Source of the DNA: Microlunatus panaciterrae
GTDB lineage: Bacteria > Actinomycetota > Actinomycetes > Propionibacteriales > Propionibacteriaceae
Direction: 5' to 3'
Length of the DNA stretch: 64,000 bases
NCBI RefSeq assembly: GCF_016907535.1
Contig: NZ_JAFBCF010000001.1
Coordinates: forward strand, 496,001-560,000
Of the stretch, positions 25,281 to 35,787 are shown one piece after another; positions within the stretch are counted from its first letter, which is position 1, and every line of letters starts with the position of its first letter. Both the position numbers and the translations under genes were made by a program. The notes beneath the pieces were generated by a model. That model was not told the DNA's origin. It worked only from the letters and a program-made list of their open reading frames with translations, and ran no database searches.

Positions 25281-26606
25281 ATGACTCTGCTGGTCCCGCT
25301 GCACGGGATCGGGTCGCGACAGGACCTGCCACTGCCGTTCAGCTATGTCGTCGTGGGTGCGGCGGCGGCGCTGGTGATCTCGTTCGTCGTGCTGTTCTAC
25401 GCCTGGCGCCGACCTCGATATCCGTCGGTGCGGATGGTCTCGTCCGCCGTGCTGACCAGCATCGTCGACCATCGCGTCTTCCGGGCTGTGGTGCGCGCCG
25501 TGGTGCTGCTGATCTACGCCTGGGCCGGACTGGCGCTGTTCGCCGGCAAGGACCTGCTGACCAATCCGGCGTTCGGGTTCGTCTATGCCTGGATGTGGGT
25601 GGGTCTGGTGCCGCTGTCGCTGTTGCTCGGCCCGTTCTGGCGGGTCACCAACCCGATCCGCACCCTGCACGCCGGTCTGTGCGCGCTGGCCCGGGTCGAC
25701 CCGCGGGTCGGACTGGTCAGCCTGCCGGCTCGGGTCGGCGTCTGGCCGGCGGTACTGGGCCTGTTCGGGTTCGGCTGGCTGGAGCTCGTCCAGCCGGAGC
25801 GGACCACGCTGCCGGTGCTGCGGCTCTGGGCCCTCGGCTGGCTGCTGGTGCTGGTGGTCGGTGCGGTGCTGTTCGGCAGCCGCTGGATCGGGGCCGCCGA
25901 CCCGTTCGAGAGCTACGCCGAAGCCGTGGCCCAGCTGTCACCGCTGCGGCGCGTCAACGGCCGGATCGGCCTGGTCAACCCGCTGGCTGGTCTGAACAGC
26001 TGGGTGCCGCCGCCGGGTGCGGCGGCCCTCGTGTCGGTGCTGCTGGGCAACACCGCGTACGACAGCTTCACCAACACCAGCTGGTGGATCGGCACCGTCC
26101 AGGACTCTGAGTTGTCCCCGATCCTCTGGGGGACGCTCGGGCTGCTGGGCATGATCATCATCGTCTTCGTCACCTTCGAGCTGTCCACCCGGTGGATGAC
26201 CCGCTACCGCAGCGACCCGGAGCTGGGAGCCGCCGACCTGCCGCGGCTGCTGGCCGGCTCCGTGGTGCCGATCGCCATCGGTTATGCGGTGGCGCACTAC
26301 GCCACCCTGCTGATCATCGAGGGCCAGCGCACCGCGATCCACTTCTCCGACCCCCTCGGTCGGGGCTGGAACGTCTTCGGGTCGGCCGAGATGGGCGTCA
26401 ACTCCACGATCTTCAACCATCCGACCCTGATCGCGCTGATCCAGCTCTTCGCTATCGTCGGCGGACACCTGATCGGCATCGTGGCCGCCCACGAGAAGTC
26501 GCTGGCCCTGCTCCGGCCGTCCGCGGCGCTGGTGGGCCAGGTCCCACTGCTGCTGGTGATGGTGTTCTACACCTGCTCCGGCCTGTTGCTGCTGTTCTCC
26601 CCCTGA
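25281..26606 (+). CDS. Conserved polytopic membrane protein paired with the cupredoxin-like lipoprotein
   Basis: 441 residues with about nine hydrophobic segments (near 20-41, 66-89, 98-120, 153-171, 180-200, 280-303, 325-348, 380-404 and 417-439). Conserved-looking features are the FWRVTNPIRTLHAGL loop and His residues in or near membrane segments (VAHYATLLI, VGGHLIGIVAAHEK), which could bind metal. No transporter signature is recognisable. The gene follows the cupredoxin-like lipoprotein closely enough for one transcript, so metal handling or an electron-transfer role is a reasonable but unproven guess. A large hairpin lies downstream. Confidence 0.78.
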   Translation: MTLLVPLHGIGSRQDLPLPFSYVVVGAAAALVISFVVLFYAWRRPRYPSVRMVSSAVLTSIVDHRVFRAVVRAVVLLIYAWAGLALFAGKDLLTNPAFGFVYAWMWVGLVPLSLLLGPFWRVTNPIRTLHAGLCALARVDPRVGLVSLPARVGVWPAVLGLFGFGWLELVQPERTTLPVLRLWALGWLLVLVVGAVLFGSRWIGAADPFESYAEAVAQLSPLRRVNGRIGLVNPLAGLNSWVPPPGAAALVSVLLGNTAYDSFTNTSWWIGTVQDSELSPILWGTLGLLGMIIIVFVTFELSTRWMTRYRSDPELGAADLPRLLAGSVVPIAIGYAVAHYATLLIIEGQRTAIHFSDPLGRGWNVFGSAEMGVNSTIFNHPTLIALIQLFAIVGGHLIGIVAAHEKSLALLRPSAALVGQVPLLLVMVFYTCSGLLLLFSP

Positions 26607-26643
26607 GCCCGCCGCTGCGTACCCGCGTACCGCGACATGACCA

Positions 26644-26710
26644 GGGAAACTGTCACATGACCAGGGGAATTTCCCTGGTCATGTGACAGTTTCCCAAGCC
26701 GACTTGGGAA
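26644..26710. repeat. Large intergenic hairpin with an overlapping alternative hairpin
   Basis: A perfect 23-base inverted repeat (26644-26666 and 26673-26695) has a six-base loop. The last five bases of its right arm (TTCCC, 26691-26695) are also part of a second perfect stem, TTCCCAAG/CTTGGGAA (26691-26698 and 26703-26710), so the two structures compete. Within the left side, CATGACCAGGG occurs twice, 20 bases apart. The element may terminate the upstream operon or control the downstream Rv3235-like gene. Confidence 0.9.
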
Positions 26711-26841
26711 ACCGACACCCCTCCCCGCCGAACCACCACCCAGGGGGTACGGGCCGCCGGTTATCCACAGATGTGGCATCGGAGGGGTCCGAAGGGCGGC
26801 GGGGCGGCGACAGTGGGGGCTGGGCCAGGGAAGGGGTGCAG

Positions 26842-27372
26842 ATGTCCACTGTCGCGGTCGAGGAGTCTTCGGGACGGGTGAGGGTACGGGCGGTGCCGGA
26901 GTCGCGTCCGCCCGCGCTGGTGCTCACCGGTCCCCCAGCACCCGCGCCCGGGCAGCTGATGCTCGAGCTCGAGTGGGCAGGGTCGACCTCGGTACCGGAT
27001 CCGGTGACCTCAGCCGTCACCGATGCGCCCGCTGTCGGCGCTGCGCCGGATGCGCACGCGTGGAGCCTGTCGCTGGCGCGGGCGATCATCGAGGTCCTGC
27101 ACGGCCGGCGGCCGCCCGCCCAGCTGATCCGGTGGGTCGACGAACGGGTGCTGGCGGCGATCACCCTGCACAGCAGGTTGCGCTCGGCCGACCCACGGGC
27201 ACGCGTAGAGCCGACGGTGATCAGGTCGGTCCGGGTCCAGCAGCTGTCGCCAGGGACAGCCGAGGTGGCGGTGCACCTGTCGCGGGCACGCCGATCCACC
27301 GCGATGGCCCTGCGGCTCGAGACCAGGGGCGACCACTGGGTCTGCACCGCGCTCGAGCTGGGGCCCCGCTGA
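26842..27372 (+). CDS. Rv3235-like family protein (DUF6459)
   Basis: 176 residues from ATG 26842, preceded by AAGGGG. The first ~75 residues are Pro/Ala/Val-rich and disordered. The C-terminal domain has ARAIIEVLHGRRPPAQLIRWVDERVLAAI and a closing RGDHWVCTALELG, matching the Rv3235 family encoded near secA in actinobacteria. The family has no known function; the fold is predicted to be small alpha+beta. It is convergent with the DUF3048 gene, with only seven bases between stops. Confidence 0.82.
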   Translation: MSTVAVEESSGRVRVRAVPESRPPALVLTGPPAPAPGQLMLELEWAGSTSVPDPVTSAVTDAPAVGAAPDAHAWSLSLARAIIEVLHGRRPPAQLIRWVDERVLAAITLHSRLRSADPRARVEPTVIRSVRVQQLSPGTAEVAVHLSRARRSTAMALRLETRGDHWVCTALELGPR

Positions 27373-27379
27373 TCGCGGG

Positions 27380-28384
27380 CTACCCCTGCAGCAGCACCCA
27401 GCTCCTGCCCGGCCTGAGCATGAGGTCGCGGCCGCGGTCATCGGTGAACCGCATCGGCCCGGCCAGTGTGGTGCGCTTCCAGCGGCCGGTCAGTCGCCTG
27501 CCGTCCCGGTAGATGACGACCTTGCCACTGCCGACCGTCTCCGACACCACCGAGATGTTCGAGGTGGTGTCCCGGTCGCGATGGTTCTTCACCGACACCA
27601 CGATGACGTTGTCGGCCTTGACCGCCCTGCCGCCGTCGGTGTTGGCCCGGCCGTTCCAGCTCACCGCGTAGCGGCCGTTGGAGTAGCGGAAGCCGAACGT
27701 GTCGGAGGCGACCCTGACCTTGGGATGGCCCGCCCGCGGCGCCCGCTCCCAGGCGGCGTCCTTGGCGGCGAACCGCATCCCGATGTCGTTGGGTCTGCTG
27801 GCCCGGTGCTGGGCGGCGATCCTGCGCAGGTCGACGATGACGTTGTGCGGCGCCACCCGGGAATGGTCGCGCTCGCTGCGTTCGGTCGCGTACACCGCGG
27901 ACTTCAGGATCTGTCGCTTCACCTTGGAGTTGGCGCCGGAGTAGACGAGACCCGGGCGCCCGAACATCGGCAGGTAGCGCAGGTCGGTGTTCCGCGCGCT
28001 GCGCACCGGTCCGACTCGGGTCGGGAAGTCGGTGTGGAAGATGGCGATCAGGCGCGTCAGCCGGGCCTCCACCTCCTCGACAACGACGATGTCGGCCGCA
28101 CCGACCCCGACCTGCGGACGGGCCGCGGCCACGTTGTCGATCTTGACCGCGAAGACCTTGTTGCCGGACTTCTTGCCGCCGGTCAACGGGTCCCCGGTCA
28201 GCCCGGCCGGCCTGCTGCCGTCGCTGGTCGGCGATGGCGTCGGCGTGACCGGGCTGCTGGTGGCACTGGACGGCGCCGGTTGCGGCGGGTTGGTCGCGTC
28301 CTTCTTGCTGCAGCCGGCCAGCGCCAGCGTCGCGCAGAGCGCGATCACCAGGGCCTGCAGTGACCGGAGGCGAAGCGTGGTCAC
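27380..28384 (-). CDS. DUF3048 (YerB-like) lipoprotein
   Basis: 334 residues from GTG 28384. A signal peptide with lipobox LAGC (Cys25) and a Pro/Ser/Thr-rich linker are followed by two DUF3048 regions: an N-terminal one (VFAVKIDNVAAARPQVGV, EEVEARLTRLIAIFHTDFPTRVGPVRSARNTDL) and a C-terminal one (YAVSWNGRANTDGGRAVKADNVIVV ending in RPGRSWVLLQG). The family is exported and anchored at the membrane; YerB was first named in Bacillus subtilis and its function is unknown. It lies nine bases after secA on the same strand, so it may be co-transcribed. Confidence 0.88.
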   Translation of the reverse strand: MTTLRLRSLQALVIALCATLALAGCSKKDATNPPQPAPSSATSSPVTPTPSPTSDGSRPAGLTGDPLTGGKKSGNKVFAVKIDNVAAARPQVGVGAADIVVVEEVEARLTRLIAIFHTDFPTRVGPVRSARNTDLRYLPMFGRPGLVYSGANSKVKRQILKSAVYATERSERDHSRVAPHNVIVDLRRIAAQHRASRPNDIGMRFAAKDAAWERAPRAGHPKVRVASDTFGFRYSNGRYAVSWNGRANTDGGRAVKADNVIVVSVKNHRDRDTTSNISVVSETVGSGKVVIYRDGRRLTGRWKRTTLAGPMRFTDDRGRDLMLRPGRSWVLLQG

Positions 28385-28393
28385 GGCGTGGGG

Positions 28394-31294
<2,901 letters not shown>

Positions 31295-31352
31295 GGGATC
31301 GAACGCTCCCCTTGAATAGAAGTCTGAGTCAGCGACGGTCGTCGTCCACCGG

Positions 31353-31387
31353 TGTCAACCGACGGCAGGCGGCGCGGGTTCCCGCGC
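31353..31387 (-). promoter_or_regulatory. Possible secA control region: TTGACA and a dyad
   Basis: On the minus strand a perfect TTGACA lies at 31358-31353, about 60 bases upstream of the secA start. Just upstream of it is a seven-base inverted repeat, GCGCGGG/CCCGCGC (31372-31378 and 31381-31387). No good -10 is found at 16-18 bases, so this is only a candidate. Confidence 0.22.
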
Positions 31388-31449
31388 ACGCCAAGGCCCG
31401 TTCCCACCCTGGCGTACCGACCATCCTAGTGCCCCTGCACCAAACCTCC

Positions 31450-32727
31450 TCATCCTCCGGCGACCGCGGCCTGCAGCGGCTCGGCCAGGTCGCCCCGGGG
31501 CGAGACCACGATCGAGCCAAGGCCCAGCCATCGGGCCAGCGTCGCCAGCTCGGTCGCCAGCACCTCTGCTGTGACGGCGGGGCTCAGTCCGGTGCCCTGC
31601 TCGGCCCAGGCCGACTGGACCCGGAGGACCCCCGCCGTCCGGTCGGCCTTGAGATCGGTGCGGGCCACGAACCGGTCGCCGAACAGGAGTGGATAGACGT
31701 AGTAGCCGTGCACCCTCTTCGGCTCGGGGACATAGATCTCGATCCGGTAGAAGAAGTCGAAGAGCTTCTCCAGCCTGGCGCGCTCGAACACCAGAGAGTC
31801 GAACGGGCAGAGCAGCGCATGCGCCTCGATGGTGCGCGGCACGGCCGCCCGGTGCCACAGATAGGTCGGCCTGTCCCAGCCCTCCACCCGGACCGGGACC
31901 AGCTCGCCCGACTCGACCAGCTCGTCGATGGCCGCCCTGGTGAGGTCGGGCCGGGTCCGGAAGTAGTCGCGCAGGCAGAGCTCGCTGGCGACCCCCAGTG
32001 CGGTAGCGGCATGTCGGACGAGACCCCGCACCGACTCCTGTGGGGTCGGCGACGGCGCCTGCAGGACGTGCTTCGGCAGCACGTTCTCCGGCAGGTCGTA
32101 GACCCGCTCGAACTGGGGGTTGCGGTAGGCGGAGGTGATCTCACCGGTATAGAACAGCCACTCCAGCACCGTCTTGACCGCAGACCAGTTCCATCCCCAG
32201 TGGGTCCGTACCCGGACCGGGTCCGGCTCCAGCTGACGTGCGCTGACCGGACCCCGCTCCGCCACCTGCTCACGGACCCAGTCCACCAGCCACGGCTGCT
32301 CCCGGGCGACGGCCTCCACCCGTGGCCAGACGTCGCGGAAGCCCGCCTGCATCCGGAACCGGAGCAGCGGCTGCAGGTTGACATCGATCAGGCTGGCAGC
32401 ATGCCCCCAGTATTCGAACAGGCGCCGCGGTCGGCGGTGTGCCGCCCGCTCCAGCAGCGCCGGGTCGTAGGGGCCCAGTCGGGAGTACAACGGGACGAAA
32501 TGGGCCCGGGTGACGACGTTGATGGAGTCGATCTGGAACTGTCCGAGCCGGCTGGTGACGGCCTGGACGTCTCGTGGGCCGACCTCGCGCCCCGGTCGGG
32601 CCCGGTGCGACGGATGGCCGAACCCCTGGGCTGCCAGCGCCACTCGACGCGCCTGTGCCCGCGACAGCGACTCGCGCACCCGGCGCGGCCGCGTCCGGGC
32701 GACGGAGGGGGACACCGAAGAGCTCAC
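31450..32727 (-). CDS. YcaQ-like winged-helix DNA glycosylase (HTH_42)
   Basis: 425 residues from a GTG start. The family signature is GQFQIDSINVV with the QxQ pair (Gln63, Gln65), the catalytic motif of interstrand-crosslink-unhooking glycosylases such as E. coli YcaQ. Other family segments are YSRLGPYD, FEYWGHAASLI, the winged-helix region (WNWSAVKTVLEWLFYTGEI), CPFDSLVFERARLEKLFDF and GYYVYPLLFGDRFVARTDLK. It should remove alkylated or crosslinked bases by base excision. It sits between hpf and secA, where mycobacteria have no such gene, and is probably its own transcription unit. Confidence 0.9.
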   Translation of the reverse strand: MSSSVSPSVARTRPRRVRESLSRAQARRVALAAQGFGHPSHRARPGREVGPRDVQAVTSRLGQFQIDSINVVTRAHFVPLYSRLGPYDPALLERAAHRRPRRLFEYWGHAASLIDVNLQPLLRFRMQAGFRDVWPRVEAVAREQPWLVDWVREQVAERGPVSARQLEPDPVRVRTHWGWNWSAVKTVLEWLFYTGEITSAYRNPQFERVYDLPENVLPKHVLQAPSPTPQESVRGLVRHAATALGVASELCLRDYFRTRPDLTRAAIDELVESGELVPVRVEGWDRPTYLWHRAAVPRTIEAHALLCPFDSLVFERARLEKLFDFFYRIEIYVPEPKRVHGYYVYPLLFGDRFVARTDLKADRTAGVLRVQSAWAEQGTGLSPAVTAEVLATELATLARWLGLGSIVVSPRGDLAEPLQAAVAGG

Positions 32728-32811
32728 AGTCCGACCCTAACGAGGTGGCCCGACAGTTTCCGGTCAGCACGAGGTTTCCGGGGTGCACGCGATTGTCCGG
32801 GGTAGACGACA

Positions 32812-32859
32812 GCGACCCGGCACCTCGTTGCCCCGGGTGGGCGGGTGGTGCCGGGTCGC
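32812..32859 (-). terminator. Strong hairpin downstream of hpf
   Basis: A perfect 13-base stem, GCGACCCGGCACC (32812-32824) with its complement at 32847-32859 and a 22-base loop, starts 24 bases after the hpf stop in the minus direction. It lacks a T-tract. It probably separates hpf from the YcaQ-like gene. Confidence 0.6.
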
Positions 32860-32883
32860 GGTCGCTGACCGTCAGGTTAGGGG

Positions 32884-33525
32884 CTAGCCGGCGGAGGCGT
32901 CCGCCATCGCCTGCTGGTTGTCCAGTCGGATCACCCCGTAGTCGTAGGCGCGGCGCCGGTAGACCACGCTCGGTGACAGGTGCTCGGCGTCGACGAACAG
33001 GTAGAAGTCGTGTCCCACCAGCTCCATCTCGTGCAGCGCCTGGTCCAGGGTCATCGGTGTGGCCGCATGCACCTTCTCGCGGACCACCAGTGGGCCGTCG
33101 CCCTGGACCTCCATGCCGGCGACGGTGTGGATGTCGCCCGCGTCCGGTTCCTCGGTCGCCGCCTCCTCGGCGGGCAGCTCGGCCGTCGCCTCGGAGAGCG
33201 ACTGAGGGGTCCTGGAGCCACGATGGATCTTCTTCCGGTCGGCCGCCTTGCGCAGCTGAGCCATCAGCCGGTCGAGGGCCGTCTCGAAGGCGGCACCCTT
33301 CTCCTCCGCAGCTGCCTCGGCCCGAACCACCGGGCCCTTCCCCAGCAGGGTGATCTCCACCCGGCTGGCCTGGTCGTGTTGTCGCTTGTTCTTCTCCGCC
33401 GATACCTCGACCTCTACCCGAATGGCACGGTCGTTCAGCTTCTCCAGTCGGGTGATCTTCTCCTCGACGTAGGAACGGAACTGGTCCGACACGTGGCAGT
33501 GGCGGGCCTTGACGACAACATCCAT
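32884..33525 (-). CDS. hpf: Ribosome hibernation-promoting factor, long form
   Basis: 213 residues from ATG 33525, chosen for the MDVVVKARHCHVSDQF start and GGAGG just upstream. The N-terminal domain (about 1-105) is the ribosome-binding HPF/YfiA fold with DQFRSYVEEKITRLEKL. An acidic Glu/Ala-rich linker follows. The C-terminal dimerisation domain (about 155-213) has MTLDQALHEMELVGHDFYLFVDAE and RRRAYDYGVIRL. The long form alone drives formation of inactive 100S ribosomes in stationary phase. It is preceded by a leader with its own hairpin and followed by a strong hairpin, so it is likely monocistronic. Confidence 0.96.
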   Translation of the reverse strand: MDVVVKARHCHVSDQFRSYVEEKITRLEKLNDRAIRVEVEVSAEKNKRQHDQASRVEITLLGKGPVVRAEAAAEEKGAAFETALDRLMAQLRKAADRKKIHRGSRTPQSLSEATAELPAEEAATEEPDAGDIHTVAGMEVQGDGPLVVREKVHAATPMTLDQALHEMELVGHDFYLFVDAEHLSPSVVYRRRAYDYGVIRLDNQQAMADASAG

Positions 33526-33849
33526 GTCAACCTCCAACTCGTTGTGGCTCCTGCATCCGGGCATGCCGGGGTGCCCTTGAACCGCTGGTTCAAGGGGCCG
33601 GACTGTGGATGAGGATCGGAACGGCGCTTGGGAGTCGAGTCCTGGCCGGATGGCCAGGTGCTCACTCGCGGCAGGTGCGCCATACCTCGACGCTAGTCGT
33701 TGGCCCGGTCATTTGCTAGGGCCGACGCGGATGTTCACCCACTTCTCAGCAGTGCCTCGATGCCTTCATCGGAGGCGCTGACCGACCGTCGACAGCCAGG
33801 CACCGCCGGGCCCTCAGGAGGGCCCGACGGCGGGGTTGCCGAGCCGCAC
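33526..33849. other. 324-base gene-free spacer between FAH gene and hpf
   Basis: This spacer contains the hpf leader with a perfect ten-base hairpin (CCCTTGAACC at 33574-33583, loop GCT, complement at 33587-33596) about 50 bases upstream of the hpf start, and a terminator-like hairpin near the FAH end. I found no credible small ORF and no clear -10/-35 pair; the hpf promoter presumably lies between 33600 and 33750. Confidence 0.6.
33803..33833 (-). terminator. Hairpin after the FAH gene
   Basis: A perfect eight-base stem, CGGGCCCT (33807-33814) and AGGGCCCG (33819-33826), with a four-base loop; an outer partial CCGCC/GGCGG pairing extends it. It lies just downstream of the FAH stop and probably ends the SDR-AKR-FAH transcript. 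Confidence 0.6.
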
Positions 33850-34737
33850 CTACCGCCGGATCGCGGCGGCTCCGGCACCGGCGGGCAGGTCGGGTGCGGC
33901 CACGACGCGCTGACGCTGCTCCCCCAGCCCCTCGATGGCGATCCGCATCTCATCCCCGACCTTGAGGAACGGGAACCGGCCCGACAGCGCAACGCCCTGG
34001 GGTGTGCCGGTGTTGATCACGTCGCCGGGGTCGAGGACGAGGAACTGGCTGAGCTCGTACACCAGCTGAGCGACGTCGAAGATCATGTCGGACGTGTTGG
34101 AGTCCTGCCGAGGCTCACCGTTGACCCACGAGCCGAGCGACAGGTTCTGCACGTCGACCTCGTCTGCCGGCACGAGCGACGGGCCGAGCGGGTTGAACGT
34201 CTCGCAGCACTTGCCCTTCGACCACTGACCGCCGGACACGCCGGCCTGGTAGTACCGCTCAGACACGTCGTTGCTGACCGTGTAGCCGGCGATGCAGTCG
34301 GCGGCAGCCTGCTTGTCCGGCAGGTAGCGGGCCGTCTTTCCGATCACCACAGCCAGCTCCACCTCCCAGTCGGCCTTGACACTCTCCGGCGGCAGCCTCA
34401 CGTCGTCGTCTGGGCCGACGACGGTGTTGGGGTGCTTGAAGAAGATGATCGGGTTCTCCGGCGGGGCGTCACCGCTCTCGGCAGCGTGGGCCGCGTAGTT
34501 CTGACCGATGCAGACCACCGCCGTGGGCTTCGCGATCGGTGCTCCGATCCGCTGATCGGTGAGGTCGATCTCCGGCAGCTCGCCGGCGGCGAGCGCGGCG
34601 CGCACCCGGCCGATGCCGTCGGCCGCCAGGAAGGCGCCATCGATGTCGGCGGTGAGGCCGCGCAGGTCGAAGGTCCGCTCCTGCTCAACCACGACAGGGA
34701 CTTCCGATCCGACCGGGCCTCGGCGTTGCAGCTGCAT
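33850..34737 (-). CDS. Fumarylacetoacetate hydrolase family protein (probable 2,4-diketo-3-deoxy-L-fuconate hydrolase)
   Basis: 295 residues from ATG 34737 with AAGGAAGAG upstream. FAH-fold motifs are present: VCIGQNYAAHAAESG, IIFFKHPNTVVGP, the metal-binding Glu pair in ADWEVELAVVIG, GYTVSNDVSER, and NTGTPQGVALS. Such enzymes split C-C bonds in diketo acids. With an L-fucose-dehydrogenase-like AKR and an SDR next to it, the likely substrate is 2,4-diketo-3-deoxy-L-fuconate, the last step of the non-phosphorylated L-fucose route, giving pyruvate and lactate. The same genes could act on L-rhamnose or a related 6-deoxy sugar acid. Confidence 0.9.
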   Translation of the reverse strand: MQLQRRGPVGSEVPVVVEQERTFDLRGLTADIDGAFLAADGIGRVRAALAAGELPEIDLTDQRIGAPIAKPTAVVCIGQNYAAHAAESGDAPPENPIIFFKHPNTVVGPDDDVRLPPESVKADWEVELAVVIGKTARYLPDKQAAADCIAGYTVSNDVSERYYQAGVSGGQWSKGKCCETFNPLGPSLVPADEVDVQNLSLGSWVNGEPRQDSNTSDMIFDVAQLVYELSQFLVLDPGDVINTGTPQGVALSGRFPFLKVGDEMRIAIEGLGEQRQRVVAAPDLPAGAGAAAIRR

Positions 34738-34807
34738 CTGTGTCTCTTCCTTCTGCTGGGGGTTCCTGGACTTGCTCTCTGGCCGTACGCGGGTCGTTGC
34801 CGACGGC

Positions 34808-35773
34808 TCACTTGCCTGTTGTGGGCAACGTCTCCTGCGCCGGCACCAGCCACTCCAGCTCGCGCCAGAGCTCTTCGCTGATCTCGATCTTGAACTGCTG
34901 GACTGTGTCGATGATCATCTCAGGAGTGCTCGAGCCGATCACGACAGCGTCCACTGAGGGGTTGCGGAACGGGAACTGGAAGGCGGCTGCGCGCAGCGGC
35001 ACTCCGTAGCGCGCACACGCTTCTGCCATCTGCTGGGCCGTGCTGATCAGCTCGTCCGGGGCCTGCATGTAGTTGAAGCGTGCGGTGGCATCGGGGTTGG
35101 CGAGAATGCCGGAGTTCAGCACGGCTGCCACCAGGACGTGGACACCGCGCTCGCCGCAGAGCGCGAGCACCCGCTCGGCCCGGCGGTCCAGCAACGAATG
35201 CCGACCGGCGATCAGGACATGATCGACATCGGTCTCGGTGGCGAACCGCTCGGCGGTCTCGGCGTAGTTGGTGCCGACCCCGAAGCCACCGATCACCCCC
35301 TCGTCACGGAGCTGGCGCAGCGCCGGTGCGGCCGAGCCGATCGCGGTGTCCAGATGATCTTCCGGGTCGTGGACCAGCACCAGGTCGATGCGGTCCAGAC
35401 CCATCCGCTCGAGCGACTGCTCGATCGAGCGGCGGACGCCGTCGCCGGTGTAGTCCAGCACCCGGCGTCGCCGCGGGGTACCGAAGAACACGTCGTCGTC
35501 GGCCGGGGCGTCCGGGTCGTCGACGAGCAGCCGGCCCACCTTCGTGGAGAGTGCGAACTGGTCCCTGGGCTGCTGGGAGAGGAACTTCCCCACCCGCTCC
35601 TCGGACAGTCCACGACCGTAGTGCGGTGCGGTGTCGAAGGCCCGAATGCCCTGTTCCCAGGCCGCTGCCAGGGTCTGCTGGGCGTTCTCCGGGGTGCACT
35701 CCTCGTACAGCCCACCCAGAGCCGCACAGCCGGCCACCAGCCGACCGAAGGCGTTCATCCTGAACTCTGTCAT
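34808..35773 (-). CDS. Aldo/keto reductase, L-fucose dehydrogenase-like
   Basis: 321 residues from ATG 35773, 14 bases after the SDR stop. The AKR tetrad is visible: Asp47 and Tyr52 (FDTAPHYGRG), Lys78 (LSTKVG) and His135 (VLVHDPED). The LSEERVGKFL segment and the insert with FFGTPRRRRVLDYTGDGVRRSIEQSLERMG are typical of D-threo-aldose/L-fucose 1-dehydrogenases. It would oxidise L-fucose (or D-arabinose/L-galactose) to the lactone. The C-terminal VVIGSSTPE binds the cofactor. It is the second gene of a three-gene catabolic operon; no lactonase or dehydratase gene is within the window. Confidence 0.9.
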   Translation of the reverse strand: MTEFRMNAFGRLVAGCAALGGLYEECTPENAQQTLAAAWEQGIRAFDTAPHYGRGLSEERVGKFLSQQPRDQFALSTKVGRLLVDDPDAPADDDVFFGTPRRRRVLDYTGDGVRRSIEQSLERMGLDRIDLVLVHDPEDHLDTAIGSAAPALRQLRDEGVIGGFGVGTNYAETAERFATETDVDHVLIAGRHSLLDRRAERVLALCGERGVHVLVAAVLNSGILANPDATARFNYMQAPDELISTAQQMAEACARYGVPLRAAAFQFPFRNPSVDAVVIGSSTPEMIIDTVQQFKIEISEELWRELEWLVPAQETLPTTGK

Positions 35774-35787
35774 GACCTCTCCTCCGC

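Noticed and set aside
31353-31358. Firm secA promoter based on TTGACA
   Set aside because: There is no acceptable -10 at normal spacing, so it is recorded only as a weak candidate.
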